From positions 12,793,390-12,857,389 of the forward strand of contig CM030845.1 in NCBI GenBank assembly GCA_018105865.1: a stretch of 64,000 nucleotides of DNA. Reading direction: 5' to 3'. Position 1 is the stretch's first letter. Each line of letters starts with the position of its first letter. This DNA is from Metaphire vulgaris. Taxonomy: Eukaryota; Annelida; Clitellata; Crassiclitellata; Megascolecidae. Both the position numbers and the translations under genes were made by a program. Positions 25,407 through 37,154 of this stretch are shown here, one piece after another. Below the pieces are notes generated by a model that was not told the DNA's origin, made no database searches, and saw nothing but the letters and a program-made list of their open reading frames with translations.

Positions 25407-26826
25407 CTTTGTCAAAAGAAAACACCATACAGATATTTCAATGCAAGGATTTATGTTTTGTTCAAATCTAGATTGAATCCCTCTAAGCTGAACTGCAACA
25501 GATACAAACTCAAATACTACTATACAGGTTTCTTATAAAAAAATTACTATCAGTGAAGTCAATAGAACTGAAAACAACCATAAGAATAGCTGGAGTAATG
25601 TCTGAGAAAAGTATGTTTGTTGCAGACAGGGAATTAGCTGCAATCTGCAGTTAGCAATTAGCAATTAGCAGAAAGCAATTAGCAGAAAGTAGATCATATG
25701 AAACTACTAACTGCACACAGCAGGAAATGCTCACATTTGTGAGCATTTTTACAATTTGACAATTTGCTTATTATGACAATATTAGTAATATTTTTACGAA
25801 ATGAACATTGTGGATTTTCTCATGTCGTACTATTTCAAATGCAACGTAAAATAATGACTTGTCAAGTGCTTCAAAGACCAGGCCAATGATCACCACAGTC
25901 CCAAAGTCACATAAAAAATAATGTTATGCAATGCTTGAAAACTCACATGCTATACAATAGCTTTGTGTGAGTTTTTCCTAAAATGTTTAGAAATTTTGAA
26001 CTCAGATACTTAAGTGAAAAATTTGACAATTTGCTCAATATCCTATGTGATATTATTTTTTTCATGAAGACTGCATCATACTAGTTTATACAATTTTAAG
26101 CTGAAATCATTCAGTAAGTAAGTAAGTAAATAAGTAATGTTCACATTATTGTGGAGACTTGTCCAAAGGTGGACTGCATGAACACATTACAGAGTTGAAG
26201 TTCATATCTAGTGCAGAACAACCAAGTCTTTAGCCTCTTTTTGAAAATCATTGTCCCTCTGTCACTCTGTGCATCTAATCTATGCTTCTAAATTAATCAA
26301 AACAGTGAAAATGCTTACAGCAGAAATGTCTTAATTCATAATCAATGGCCTGTAAATATGTATGGTACTGTTTTGGGCCCATTTGATGACATTTGACACA
26401 ACAATTGTAAAATATAATTTTCTGAGCAAAGTTAGACAAATTTTTAATTCAATAAGCCAAACAAAAGAATTATCGCATTTTAAACACTTAACAACTTATG
26501 AACCACCATCCCAAATGGAGATTTTATTTCACACTTGACTTTGGAAATTTGGGTCACAGTACAGAAGAGGGACAAAATGCTAACAATGATAAACAGCATT
26601 TCAAGTTATGCACATTACATTTCAAAGGGATCGTGATTCACAGGTTCATACTTAGCATATAGTGCAAATAATTCAAATCATAAACAATGTTTACTGCTGC
26701 TCATTAAAAGTCAAAACATAAAGAAGCCAAATGAAGACATTTTTTATTTTAACAGACAAAAATTCAACTACATAAACTTTTTTCTTATATGTATATTGTA
26801 GAGATGCCCATGGGTCTATTTTTTAG

Positions 26827-27030
26827 AACCCAATCCAACCCAACCCATCAAATCTCCAACCCAACCCATGCCAATAATAGGTTTACTCGACCCAACCCAA
26901 CCCACTGTAATACATTACAGTTTCTAAACAATGACTTATTTTCTGACCCAACCCAACCCTCCATTAACATAGAAAAGTCTGACCCAACCCAACCCAATCC
27001 AACCCAACCCAACCCATGGATTAACCCAAC
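26827..27030. repeat. Degenerate CCCAA repeat
   Basis: AACCCAACCC units interrupted by AT-rich linkers, with an ATGCCCATGGGT start and an AACCCATGG end. Possibly the interior of a small transposon. Confidence 0.85.
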
Positions 27031-27259
27031 CCATGGTATATCGATTAATGTTAATGAATGAATTCTGGCCAATCATAAAGTGACATGTAGTACTATAATG
27101 GCATTTCTACAGTACAAATCTTGTGGTTCAAAAGTGATAACCAAAAGTACTTAACTTCAGCATCTGAAATAGAATCAGCTGGAAGTATTTTCAAAATCTT
27201 AAAAATTCTGGATAATATAATCCCAGTACATTAAATGGCCAGTAGACATTTAGCAGCAA

Positions 27260-27480
27260 AGACCATAGCATCACCAGCATTGGCGCCCACAGAAATTTTT
27301 CCAGGAGGAGCAAAACACAATGATCACGGTTATGCCACATAAATTTGTCCAGGAGTGACAAAACACATTTTAACACAATGGTCACGGCTAATATTTTAGC
27401 AAGGTTTTCAAATTTCAATGTGAAACATTGATATTTGCATTCTCCAGGGGGCAAGTGCCCCCTCTTGCCATAATGTGCGG
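27260..27480. repeat. Interspersed repeat with GCGCCCACA / GTGCGGGC ends
   Basis: Shares a 200-bp body with 50694-50918 in the opposite orientation, including TTTCAAATTTCAATGTGAAA and the words around GGGGGCAAGTGCCCC. It lies in UNC5 intron 3. Probably a non-autonomous DNA element. Confidence 0.6.
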
Positions 27481-27734
27481 GCACCTAAGATCATCAGCCA
27501 TTCTATTATCTGGAAGAAGGAAAAAGTGTTCACTCAGCGTAACAGAATGAAATCCCAACAGTTTAAGTCTCCAGTGCCTACCAACTGGCAATTTCATTCC
27601 ATCCAAAATTCTCTGCTTGGATCTAAATGCCAGCATACTGACTCTGAACATACTGTAATTCCATGTTTTAATTTCAGCCGTTTCAAATTATTATTAAGTC
27701 ATTCATTTACGCGAATGCAAAATTTTGAACAGAC

Positions 27735-27838
27735 CTGTGGAGCAGGTTCACCGACTGGAGGCAAACACTGCAACTGCACAGTAGCCTCCAACTCAACAGA
27801 AGTGCTCAAAGGTTCTCTTTCAAATTGTTTGCGCAAAT
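27735..27838 (-). CDS. UNC5: UNC5 exon 3: first half of Ig2
   Basis: This exon encodes (Y)LRKQFEREPLSTSVE and then VQLQCLPPVGEPAPQ, entering in phase 1 and leaving in phase 0 (104 nt). LRK-FE-EPL followed by a hydrophobic-Gln-Cys and a Pro-rich PPxGxPxP stretch is the beginning of the UNC5 Ig2 domain, with the first Ig cysteine at residue 24 of the exon. The acceptor is TTGCTCTTTCAG and the donor is GTCTGT. The exon was found by following the UNC5 order and phase, since no ATG-started reading frame marks it. The sequence immediately upstream of its acceptor contains an unusual palindromic repeat (see separate entry at 27849-27918). Confidence 0.92.
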
Positions 27839-27848
27839 CTGAAAGAGC

Positions 27849-27918
27849 AATAGAGTATTAGGTTAGATTAGATTAGATTAGATAGATAGATCTAATCTAA
27901 TCTAATCTAATAGAGTAT
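27849..27918 (-). promoter_or_regulatory. Palindromic GATTA/TAATC insertion at the branch-point zone of UNC5 exon 3
   Basis: A GATTA-repeat hairpin (arms about 27863-27882 and 27891-27910) is flanked by 10-bp direct repeats AATAGAGTAT at 27849-27858 and 27909-27918. On the UNC5 strand it supplies a series of CTAAT/CTAAC words. One, CTAAC, places an adenine 25 nt before the first exon base, an ideal branch-point distance. The direct repeats suggest a target-site duplication. A splicing function is inferred. Confidence 0.5.
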
Positions 27919-28445
27919 GTTGGTCACACAATTTTGTAGCCTGCTGTCCATGAATAGTGGCAGGGGCTAATAACATACTTGTTCAATATCTTATCAATGC
28001 TTCAAAGAAAAATAAAAAATCTAATGGCTTTCTAGAAACAAAGAATTATGTTCACTGAAAATTATTGCCATTAATTGATAAGTGACACCTAATATATGTC
28101 TTATAATATTTAAAGCAAGCAACAGTTCAATATTTAGCCAGAAATATTTTTATCATTTCAAAAAATCAAACCAAGATCCAGCTGAAATATGAAACGAACT
28201 TTTTAAACAAGGCCAAAATTAATCAAATTCTCATGCAAAATTAATGAGCTGCTGCTCCAGAATGGCAATTCAGGTCCCAAGTTACTGACTATAGTGTATT
28301 ACCACATCAGCTGAAGCAAAGCGTTGCAGTAAGTTACAATGCAGAAATATTGTTAAACTGATTTATTAATTGTGATTATAAACATTCACATAATGAAGCC
28401 ATCAAAAAATACAGTTCATGAAATTTTCCTGAAAATCACTGCAGT

Positions 28446-28618
28446 TTCTCTCTCCCTCCTCTCTCTCTCTCTCATCTCTCTTTTCTCTCATCTCCTCCAT
28501 CTGCATGTCTTTCTCCATCTATCAGTCACTCAGTCTGTCTGTCTTTCTGTCTCCAACTGTCTCTTTCTCTATGTCTCTTTCTGTCTGTCTGTCTGTCTGT
28601 CTGTCTGCATGTCTGTCC

Positions 28619-28678
<60 letters not shown>
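28446..28678. repeat. TC and TCTG microsatellite
   Basis: TC-rich, then (TCTG)n, then (TC)n. The reading frames on both strands are repeat artefacts. Confidence 0.93.
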
Positions 28679-28679
<1 letters not shown>

Positions 28680-29452
28680 GCTGTTTATCTTTTTCAACCC
28701 TCTTCCTGCAGGTTCACAAAATATTAAAGCAGTGAAACAATCGAACGCAATCAATCAAAGTCCAAATCAAGAAGAACTGTCAAATAAATGCAGTTTTCAT
28801 AATATGCATTGTAGAATGTAAAATAATTGCTCCTATCAGTGCCATGAAATCCTTTAGATCAACTAAAACAGTTCAGTAGATTAAAATTCAAAATGTTCAG
28901 CAAAAGGACCTGAAGACAAAGACTGTCAAACTTATGTTGCTTTCACAGAAGCAACAAACATGCATTATTAATAATAATTATCGTTTTACTTGCTCCCTGA
29001 TGAAAATTCCTAATTATTCTAAAATTTGGTTATAATAAGAACTTTGTGTTAGTCAATAATTAATTTAATAAAAACAATGGAAATCTATCTGTTAATACCG
29101 TCAAGCAACATGAGTCAGTGAGGCCCTTCTAAATTGCATCAATGTTCAATTTACCATGTACCGGTATATAGCGTCCTGTGTTATGATTGGGCAACAGCCT
29201 AAGAAGCTGCACTGGCCACATTAATGGTCAGCTTTGCACCCAAGGACATGCCAATGTCCAGAATAAGAGAATACAAAAACAAGACATGACACAATAAGAC
29301 CGTGCAAGTAATGCCACCTAATTGGTTTGGGATGCATGTTCCTGAGTGAAAAACACTTTCTCTTCTCGAAACCCAGTTTTACTAAGTTACCACTGAATAC
29401 ATTTATTTCTTCATCTGTTGCTGCCCTATTGTTCAAACTGCTTCACAAATAT

Positions 29453-29705
29453 ATACATGTAGATATACAACCATATACCCATATACATATATATATATAC
29501 ACATATATATACATATATAATTATATGTATACATATACATATATACATACATATATACAATTATACATATATATACATATATATATACATATATATATAT
29601 ACATATATATATATGTGTATATATACATATATACATATATAAACAATGGAGCCCTGAACCTGTCCCAGGACAGAGAACATGATAAAGATGATGATATGCA
29701 CACAG

Positions 29706-29762
<57 letters not shown>
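29453..29762. repeat. TATACA and CA/TA microsatellites
   Basis: ATATACA-type repeats at 29453-29643, then (CA)n from 29709 and (TA)n to 29762, separated by 65 bp of unique sequence. In UNC5 intron 2. Confidence 0.93.
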
Positions 29763-30484
29763 CAGATATACAACTCTAGCATTAGGGTAAATATCATCTT
29801 CCAAGCTGCAAATATTTTCAATTACTGGCTTGAACTCAATTTGACAATGTGACAGCTTAGCCAATGTGGCACCAGAAGTTATTGTTAATCCACAGTTACC
29901 AAAATAACTGTGATAGTTAGTCTCTGTTGAGTCTATGTTGATATCTTGAGGAATGCTGTTTCCTCCATTAGACATATAGTGTATAAGGCATGCCTATTTA
30001 CTGGTTTAAAGTAAAGTGAAACATATGAACTGTGAATGGAGGAATGAACCACATAAGCTCACACCAAAGAAAGCCCTTCAGTTCAAAGAATCCGCTGCAA
30101 GAAGAAGTCAGTGTCAATTCATGGCTGTTTAGTCGATGGCCAATGTCTGGCGCTCACATCTATTGAAAGCGCATTTGAAAGCTGGGTCAGCTGCATCAGT
30201 AGACACAGCAGAGCAGCCCTTTCCAGTTGATCTCATCCCAATGCCCGGATGTCAGCTGGCATCAAGCAAAGACAAAATGGAGCTCCGTCTGTCCCCTAAA
30301 ATCAAGAAGCCAACTGACTGCAATGGGAAATTCAGATCAAACAGCTCTCAAAAGAACTTTCTAAACGCCAGGGAGCTGAAGGTAAAAGGTCACAAGAAAA
30401 GATAATGCCATATGAGCAACAAATTGACAGTCAATTATTTTACCGACTTTAATGACAAACAGCAGACACAGATATGTTCTAGGT

Positions 30485-30934
30485 CAGGGTTGTCCAACTG
30501 ACGGCCTGTGGGCCGGATCCGGCCCGCGGGACAGTTTCATCTGCCCGCCACCGAGTTTGGGAAAATTACAATTTTAGCTATAGGACCGGTTATTATCTTT
30601 ATTTTAGGACTAGGTTTATTTAATAAATGTAAAATGTGCAAAGAATTGCCGAAAATGTACAAAATTTGACAAAAAATGTCAAAAAATTTCAAATTTGCCA
30701 AAATTGGTCCAAAATTTGCCAACATTGCCAAAAATTTGCCAAAAATTGACCATAATTTGCAAAATTTTGCCAAAATTTGCCAAAAAATTATCTCGGCGAT
30801 TAATCTCGCCCCCAAGAAAAGTGTGAAATGACGCTACTGCAAGGTATTATCGGTACTTGTAATCATGTGCGGCCCGCGAGGTTGGGCTTGTGGTCCAATG
30901 CGGCCCGCCATCTGATTTAAGTTGGACACCCCTG
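30485..30934. mobile_element. Non-autonomous hAT-like element, 450 bp, with nested repeat
   Basis: Ends CAGGGTTGTCCAACT and (inverted) CAGGGGTGTCCAACTT, each followed by a GGCCGC-rich stretch. The 8-bp flanks TTCTAGGT / TTCTGGGT match at 7 of 8. Its interior, 30640-30839, is related to the element at 88-357, so one element has inserted into or captured the other. Confidence 0.8.
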
Positions 30935-31226
30935 TTCTGGGTTCAATCCTACCAGATATTAATATTATGCCTACCTATTGCCATAGTTCACTACCTTGGA
31001 GCAAAACCTCTTTAACTCCGGTTTACTTCATATAATCATTACTTCATGTATGGTTGTCCACAGCTCCAATTTCTTCAGATGTTTCATGAAATGCAACACA
31101 GTTATGCAACACAGCCCCAGTTATTCAGTTCAGTAAGTCCAAAATGCCACAGCATGATTCTCATGATTCTCCCAAGAATCTCTAGCATTTTCTACTCCAA
31201 TCTGTTTCACTACTTCTCTCCCTCTC

Positions 31227-31387
<161 letters not shown>

Positions 31388-31499
31388 TACAAATTTATGT
31401 ACAAATGAATCTACTATCTAATCATCATTCATCCTTAGTTTCAATGTCCTTTTTTCTACAGCCAATGATTAATTAATTATGTTTATTTTATTACTATGA

Positions 31500-31704
31500 T
31501 CTTGATCTTACAGCTTCTGGCAAAATCCCTGTAAAATTGATAATTTGCTGAATACACTGATTGATCAGTGCAATTCCTTAGCATTTCAACAGAGTAATAT
31601 TCAAACTGTTCACTGCAGTTTGGTTCTGCTATTTTCACCACTTCTATTATGATCATACAAAATAAGACGATGATACAAGGAGATGTGTGCTTATTCCAAA
31701 ACAC
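31500..31704 (-). other. Coding-like segment of unknown function in UNC5 intron 2
   Basis: The minus-strand frame reads a hydrophobic stretch (CIIVLFCMIIIEVV), then EPNCSEQFEYYSVEMLRNCT and SVYSANYQFYRDFARS, up to a possible donor GTAAGA. It looks like a secreted or membrane N-terminus with two sequons (NCS, NCT). There is no ATG at its beginning: the frame opens with GTG, and the only Met is inside the hydrophobic stretch. Not recognised, and possibly chance. Confidence 0.2.
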
Positions 31705-33295
31705 ATCAGTCCACTCTGTTTTACTAGACTAGACTCTTTCTTGCCATTTTCAGTGTTTGTGCACATTACAGGCAGTTTGGGCAGACAGATTGGCATGCAT
31801 CTGATATAATTTCTTTTTATATTGCTGCACTTTTTCCGTCTGTTTACCGCATAAAGAAGCTAATGTGAGTTATCACACTTTACCCAAAGACGTCCACTTT
31901 TCTCTTTATTTGGTTACTCGTTCTCGTCATTGCATATCATTTTTTGTTTTAGTATTTACTTTGAAATCTAAACTTTTCAAATTGAAGCGGCCAAACCTGA
32001 TTAGAAGATAAGAATTAGATTAGTACCTTAAGCTTAAGAGATTTTACAGTTTCCCATAAAATATTTACATGAAAGCAAAACTTTGAAGAAAAGAAAATGT
32101 CAGTCCGTGACAAAATGAACGGCATCGTTAACAATATCTGAGTCTAACAAGGTTCACAGTGACGGATAACTACTGACGTTGTCTGGTCATGGAATCCGCC
32201 CCTCCTTCAAACAGGCTCATCAAATATAAGAGCATCGATCTCTAAGCCATTCAGTGTACAACAGACCCAACAGAAGGCAAAAGACTTGACAGTTCTCTTC
32301 CGTTCAGTCTCTAGATATGCTCACTTAACGTATCATGAACATCTGTTAGAAGATAAATCCTCCGATTCTAGAATATTCTATAAGAACTATCATTCAGTCG
32401 AATGAATTCAGTGGAACAGCATTTGCCTCGGAGTCTTCTGTATTGAAGACCCTATCAATAAAGATTTTGCATGATAAATTTTTAAAATCTGGGTTTTGCC
32501 ACTGCTTTCCTAGAGACCTGCTTTATTGAATTCCTATTTTCTACAGATTTTTTATGTCATAAACTTGGAATAAAAGATTCATACTTGTGGATTTTAAAAT
32601 ATCATTTAACGTGGTCAGGTGAATCATAAAGAAAAACTCAGAAGAGATATTTATTTGATCAACAGTGATGTTTATACGTATCCCTTTCCTTTTCCTTGTC
32701 CTTGTCTTTGACATTGTCCTTGTCCTTGCTACTCAGTCCATGATAACATCAGAGTCAATCAAATAAATGTAAAGCATCAAGATAATGAAACAAATTATGT
32801 CGTAAGCCTGTTGTGAATTCCTGCAAATCTTGTCTCATTTTTGCTGGATGAATAAAGTTTCCACTATCTGAAAAATTGCCCAGCTTTCCCTTCATTTAAG
32901 TGCTGATAATTAAACAGTTGCTTTTCAAGTTTGGTGGCATAAATTTTGAGCAACTTTACTCAATGCACCGCTAGAAAGACAATCAAATTACCAGATGGTA
33001 AATGAACACCTTGGAATCAATAATTGTCTCAATTACACATGATAATAAAACACATAATAATAAAATCAAGGCTAGAAGGTTAACTGGGCTTAACTGTTAA
33101 TCAGACTGAAATACAAATTCACTAACAAATGTCAGCTCAAGGTTTACCAGGCATCAATCTTAAACTGTCTTAACTAACAAATGCATGCACTGATTGTAAT
33201 ATAGCCAAAAGATGGGGGTTACTCAGGCAGAATCATTTAACCAAAGGGTTATCATGGTTTCCACAGGTCCTTAGATAAATCTCCTACTAGATTTT

Positions 33296-33296
<1 letters not shown>

Positions 33297-33374
<78 letters not shown>

Positions 33375-33430
33375 ACTGTGTGTGTGTGTGTGTGTGTGTG
33401 GCTGTGTGTGTGTGTGTGTGTGTGTGTGTT
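33297..33430. repeat. TA then TG compound microsatellite
   Basis: (TA)n for about 60 bp followed by (TG)n with two GACTG/GGCTG interruptions, in UNC5 intron 2. Confidence 0.95.
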
Positions 33431-33742
33431 CGGCTGTAGGATGATGTTGCGGTTCAGAAGATTCATTTACAGCAGAGTTACACAGTTGCTCACAGGCACA
33501 AGCACTGATTCAGTTGCGGACAAACATAAAAGTGTTTCTGGTCGGCCCCAGAGTTACCAACGGAAGAAAAGGAGGACATGGAAAGAACCAGCCCCACTGC
33601 TGCCTCAGTTTGCTCAATTCGGGGAACAGAGATCGTTCAAAATCAAACTCCCGAAGATTTCTAAAGCCGTAAACCTGAAATGAAACGACAAACTGACGAG
33701 ATCGCTAAGATATCGATAACAAAATGCAAAGTATGCACTCAC

Positions 33743-34132
33743 AGGCAACCTTTATCACTCCGCGTCTGCTTCTAACGGTGTTGTACGGTCGTTGGGCGTT
33801 CTGATTTGGCATCTCAGTCCAGGCATGACACTCGCACCAATATCCATCGTGCCCGAAGTACTCCTCAACGTCCGACCGTAAGACGTCGATGCTGGTCTCG
33901 ATGAATTTCTGTTGAGTGGAAGAATCTTGACCCTCTGTGGTCACGTGGTCTACGGGTTCTATCCACTGACCCACACACTTGAAGTTCATCTGTAACGCTC
34001 CGATTGCTTTGCAAGTGATGGTGACAGGTTTCGCTTTAATTATGTAATATATTTGATCAGGCTCCTTCACAAATACAACTGCAGTGATGTTGCTACGAAC
34101 AGGCGATCGAGTGGATTCGTCATTCACTTCTC
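33743..34132 (-). CDS. UNC5: UNC5 exon 2: N-terminal linker and Ig1 domain
   Basis: The acceptor is TTTTTCAG before 34132 and the donor is GTGAGT after 33743, phase 1 to phase 1, 130 codons' worth. The product starts with a short linker containing an N-glycosylation site (SNIT), followed by an Ig-like domain. Landmarks in order are AKPVTITCKA (first Ig cysteine), NFKCVGQWIEP (extra cysteine) and GYWCECHAW (two cysteines around the Ig Trp). This four-cysteine pattern is characteristic of UNC5 Ig1, which helps bind netrin. The exon ends GVIKVA plus one base, and the next exon supplies the rest of a Tyr to give VAYLRK, a junction typical of UNC5 proteins. No stop or frameshift is seen. Confidence 0.92.
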
Positions 34133-35199
34133 CTGAAAAATACCAAGAGTATAAAAACGGCGTTTTTCATTTCAACGCTTTCCATACAATGCTTTGGCAT
34201 TTTTTTTTATTTTAACTAACTACCAGCAAGAAATGGAATACAAAATATTTGAACAAATTTTTGTAATTTTAATTATCTAGATCATCAGTTTCATACAATG
34301 ATGACTGTTTTCCAGAGCATAACCAAGAATGTTTCAATAATTATAAGCATGAAATACAACAATGGAAAAAGTATTAATGATAAGCATCCATAGCAGAAAG
34401 GTTCTAGAGTGTTTGTCAAAGAACAGGAACTGGTAAGTTGATAACAACTGAGCCTCTCACTAACTGCTTGTTTTCCTACATGAAACTAGACTTGTGAGTT
34501 CCACAACAGCTTTTTCTGCCTATGCAGCACAATTTGCAAAGCATATGGTCAAAATCACGAAGTGCAGAATGCCATTAAGCTATAGCAACTGTTTCATGTC
34601 ATAATACATGGCAAAAAGATTGCTGCATTTAAGATCAAATTAAGATAAAGCCAAATTGTTTTGCATCATTCACATAATAAAACTGACTACGCCCAAATGT
34701 CAGACAAAGAACACTGCAAACAGCCATGAGATTCAACACTACCAGTAAACAATGCACCAAAATAGCCACAAAATATTAGTTTATGCAGCAGAACTGATAT
34801 TTTGTTGAACTTTGGTCTGCTATTTGTCATCATTTGAATAATTTGAGATCAATACAAGCCACAATAGAGCCTCATAAATAACAGTTAAAACAGCTTGACA
34901 AAAAGTTTCATCTAGCTGATTATTGTAAATCCTTATAAGGACTCAAGACCATAGACAATGGCAAAGCACATAATTTCAGTTACTATTTGTTTTGCTTAAT
35001 TTTGCACTGCCAGTAATTACTAGTCATTGGTCTATGTATCTGAAACTCTATCTAAGGTGATAATTGGGGCGTCATAGTGTTTGGCTGGTCTATGTATCTG
35101 AAACTCTATCTAAGGTGATATTAAACTGAAGTCCCGACACCTACGCCTACAGCATTCAACCTAAAGTTCTAAACATAAAGTACTAAAATCTGGAGTTAC
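34133..35199 (-). other. UNC5 intron 1
   Basis: AT-rich intron without recognisable genes. It contains an exact 35-bp direct repeat (35028-35062 and 35086-35120, period 58 bp) close to the exon 1 donor. No transposon ends were recognised. Confidence 0.75.
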
Positions 35200-35260
35200 C
35201 GGTCGTCATGGAAACCAGCTCAAGAAAGAAGCAGCCGAAAATCAACAGAGCAGCAAACAT
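35200..35260 (-). CDS. UNC5: UNC5 exon 1: start codon and signal peptide
   Basis: The minus-strand ATG at 35260 opens MFAALLIFGCFFLELVSMTT, a typical signal peptide with a hydrophobic core of about 12 residues. The exon ends after ACC G at 35200, followed by the donor GTAACT, so it leaves phase 1. The codon is completed as Gly by the first two bases of exon 2. The frame upstream of this ATG stays open through a short CTG run to a TAA, with no other ATG, so this Met is the first possible start. A second Met (residue 18) lies at the end of the signal peptide and is a less likely start. Vertebrate UNC5 genes also devote their first exon to the signal peptide. Recognition is by phase, position and character, because signal peptides are not conserved in sequence. 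Confidence 0.8.
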
Positions 35261-35303
35261 GCCTAGAAAAGGACGCAAAACTGACTTCAGTCTACGCAAG
35301 GAT

Positions 35304-35324
35304 GCAGCAGCAGCAGCAGCAGCA
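35304..35324 (-). repeat. CTG repeat in the predicted UNC5 5' UTR
   Basis: Seven GCA units on the plus strand (TGC/CTG on the gene strand) lie 44 nt upstream of the UNC5 start codon and in frame with it, with a TAA further upstream. Whether the segment is transcribed depends on the unmapped start site. Confidence 0.7.
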
Positions 35325-35579
35325 AGAGCGCAGAATTAGCTGCTATCAGCTGCACGAAATCGGTCCACAACTGACTGACACACCCTAACAGTGACGGAAA
35401 TGTCGCACGATGCTCAAACAAATATCATCATAGTTCTCCACTGTTGGTCTCCACGCACGAAGCCATCGCAGTTACAGCAGCAGCCAGCAGCAGCAGCTGC
35501 AGATGATGCACGGGACCCAGCCACACACAGCAATGCAACATCTCCGTCATCATTTGGTCACCACAACAGAGAATATATA

Positions 35580-36445
35580 CAGTGGGCATATAAAACCGGT
35601 ACCACCCTGTTTCATTGCAAATATTTTCACAACTCCTGGGTAAAAATGCATGAAATGTAATGAATGTTTGCAGTATTATATCATGAATGCATCCATTTAA
35701 GTTCATTTTCAAATTTCAAAGTACAGCGGCACCACCTAGCAAAAGCCATGCTATGGGTAAGACGCAATAATCAAAATATGAGCTAATAGGTTTGATTGCT
35801 ACAATTAGTAACTGCAGTTTTTAATAGAAATACAGTGTCTAAATAAACTGTCTTCCGTACTATCTTCTGCTCTGATAGCATCAGTGATGTCTTGTTTTAT
35901 TTGCAGCTTGTTTTTTGCAAAGTATAGGCCTACATTTTTAAAATAAGATATGTAAAATATTAAAAGAAGATCATTGCCTAATAAAGGGCTTGATTCTGTA
36001 GAATTTTTAGGGTTTGTGATGACTTCTGACAGAATTTCCAAACAAGGTGTGGACTGTGGAGTAGAACAAGTCTTAAACCCCTGGTGATGAAAGTCGACAG
36101 TGTAGGTACGGCAGAGAGGCAGCAAGTCAGTGGTTGTACACACTCTGTCTGTACGGAAACCATTCAACTACTGTATATCACATTTTAAAAGAATATTTTA
36201 GTCAGAAACACAAGCCATAGATTATTATAGATACAAAAAGTCCATATGAAATTTCATGACAGATGCATTTCTTACTGTTGTAACAATTACTTATTTTAGC
36301 AACCAAAACGTAGAAACTCATCTTGCTCTACCCCTAGCATGGTTTTCGCTAGGTGGCGCCGCTGCACTTTGAAATTTAATAAAACTTAAATGGCTGCGTT
36401 ATTCACAGTGAAACAGGGCGGTGCCGGTTTTATCTGCCCACGCTG
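35580..36445. mobile_element. Mariner-like element with long inverted repeats, no transposase
   Basis: The left arm, 35580-35760, starts CAGTGGGCATATAAAACCGG. The right arm, 36330-36445, is its inverted, internally deleted partner starting CAGCGTGGGCAGATAAAACC. TA flanks both ends. The 570-bp interior has no transposase frame. A third, one-sided relative lies at 44264-44455. Confidence 0.65.
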
Positions 36446-37154
36446 TACATGTCCGTTCATTTCACGTCTGGACATTATATGTCGCAACTAATGACGGCGC
36501 AGTCAAATGAGATGGGCAATTTACTTCCCAGAACCGAACCCGGAACATCTGAAATGAAACCGCTTAATTATAAACTACTGCTGGGAAGTAATGCAGGATA
36601 TATATACTAGACTACTAGAATCGTACCCGTTTCAATTGTATACCGAGATAAAGGTAGAGACGAGCCATTCAGTCGAACAACTTCATTTATCCGCAACTAA
36701 TCTGGACAGATCCCGTTCTGATAAATGTCGATATTAACATATACTCCGGAAAATACCATTTGACTAAACCTCCGACTGATTGCTATTTATCAGAGCACCT
36801 TGATTTAGAACACGACCGCCACGTTTATTAAAAGAGAGAAATGAGTGGGGCAACAGCCATGAAGAAGGATGAATGCTCGCGTAACGTCTGGATAAAGAAA
36901 GCAAATCTTTATGCGACAGCGCTAGTGACGCTCTGGATTTCTATTAAAAGTAATTCCAATAAAAAGTGCGAATTTGTATCCAAAAATCGATGAAGACTTT
37001 CTTAGAAGGCAAGGATAAGGAAGACGGACATGAATATTTGAGTGGTTTTATAAGCATTGACGTGCCAATGAAGATGAAATATCGAATAGGCCTACTACTG
37101 TTTTACGATTGTTTGCTTTATCTTAGTAATGAGTTATCTGTGTTGAACCCGTAA

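Larger units (their letters stand above)
25407..27734 (-). other. UNC5 intron 3
   Basis: AT-rich intron. A degenerate CCCAA repeat lies at 26827-27030 and an interspersed repeat at 27260-27480 that is related, in opposite orientation, to 50694-50918. Nothing else was recognised in 25407-26826. Confidence 0.75.

Noticed and set aside
27475..27861. Plus-strand frame of 128 codons
   Set aside because: It is the antisense of UNC5 exon 3 and of an interspersed repeat.
28372..28821. Long Ser/Leu/Cys/Val-rich frame
   Set aside because: Driven by TCTG and TC repeats. No conserved features outside the repeat.
30136..30405. Plus-strand frame of 89 codons
   Set aside because: No recognisable domain, no splice signals and no neighbours. 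Probably random within UNC5 intron 2.
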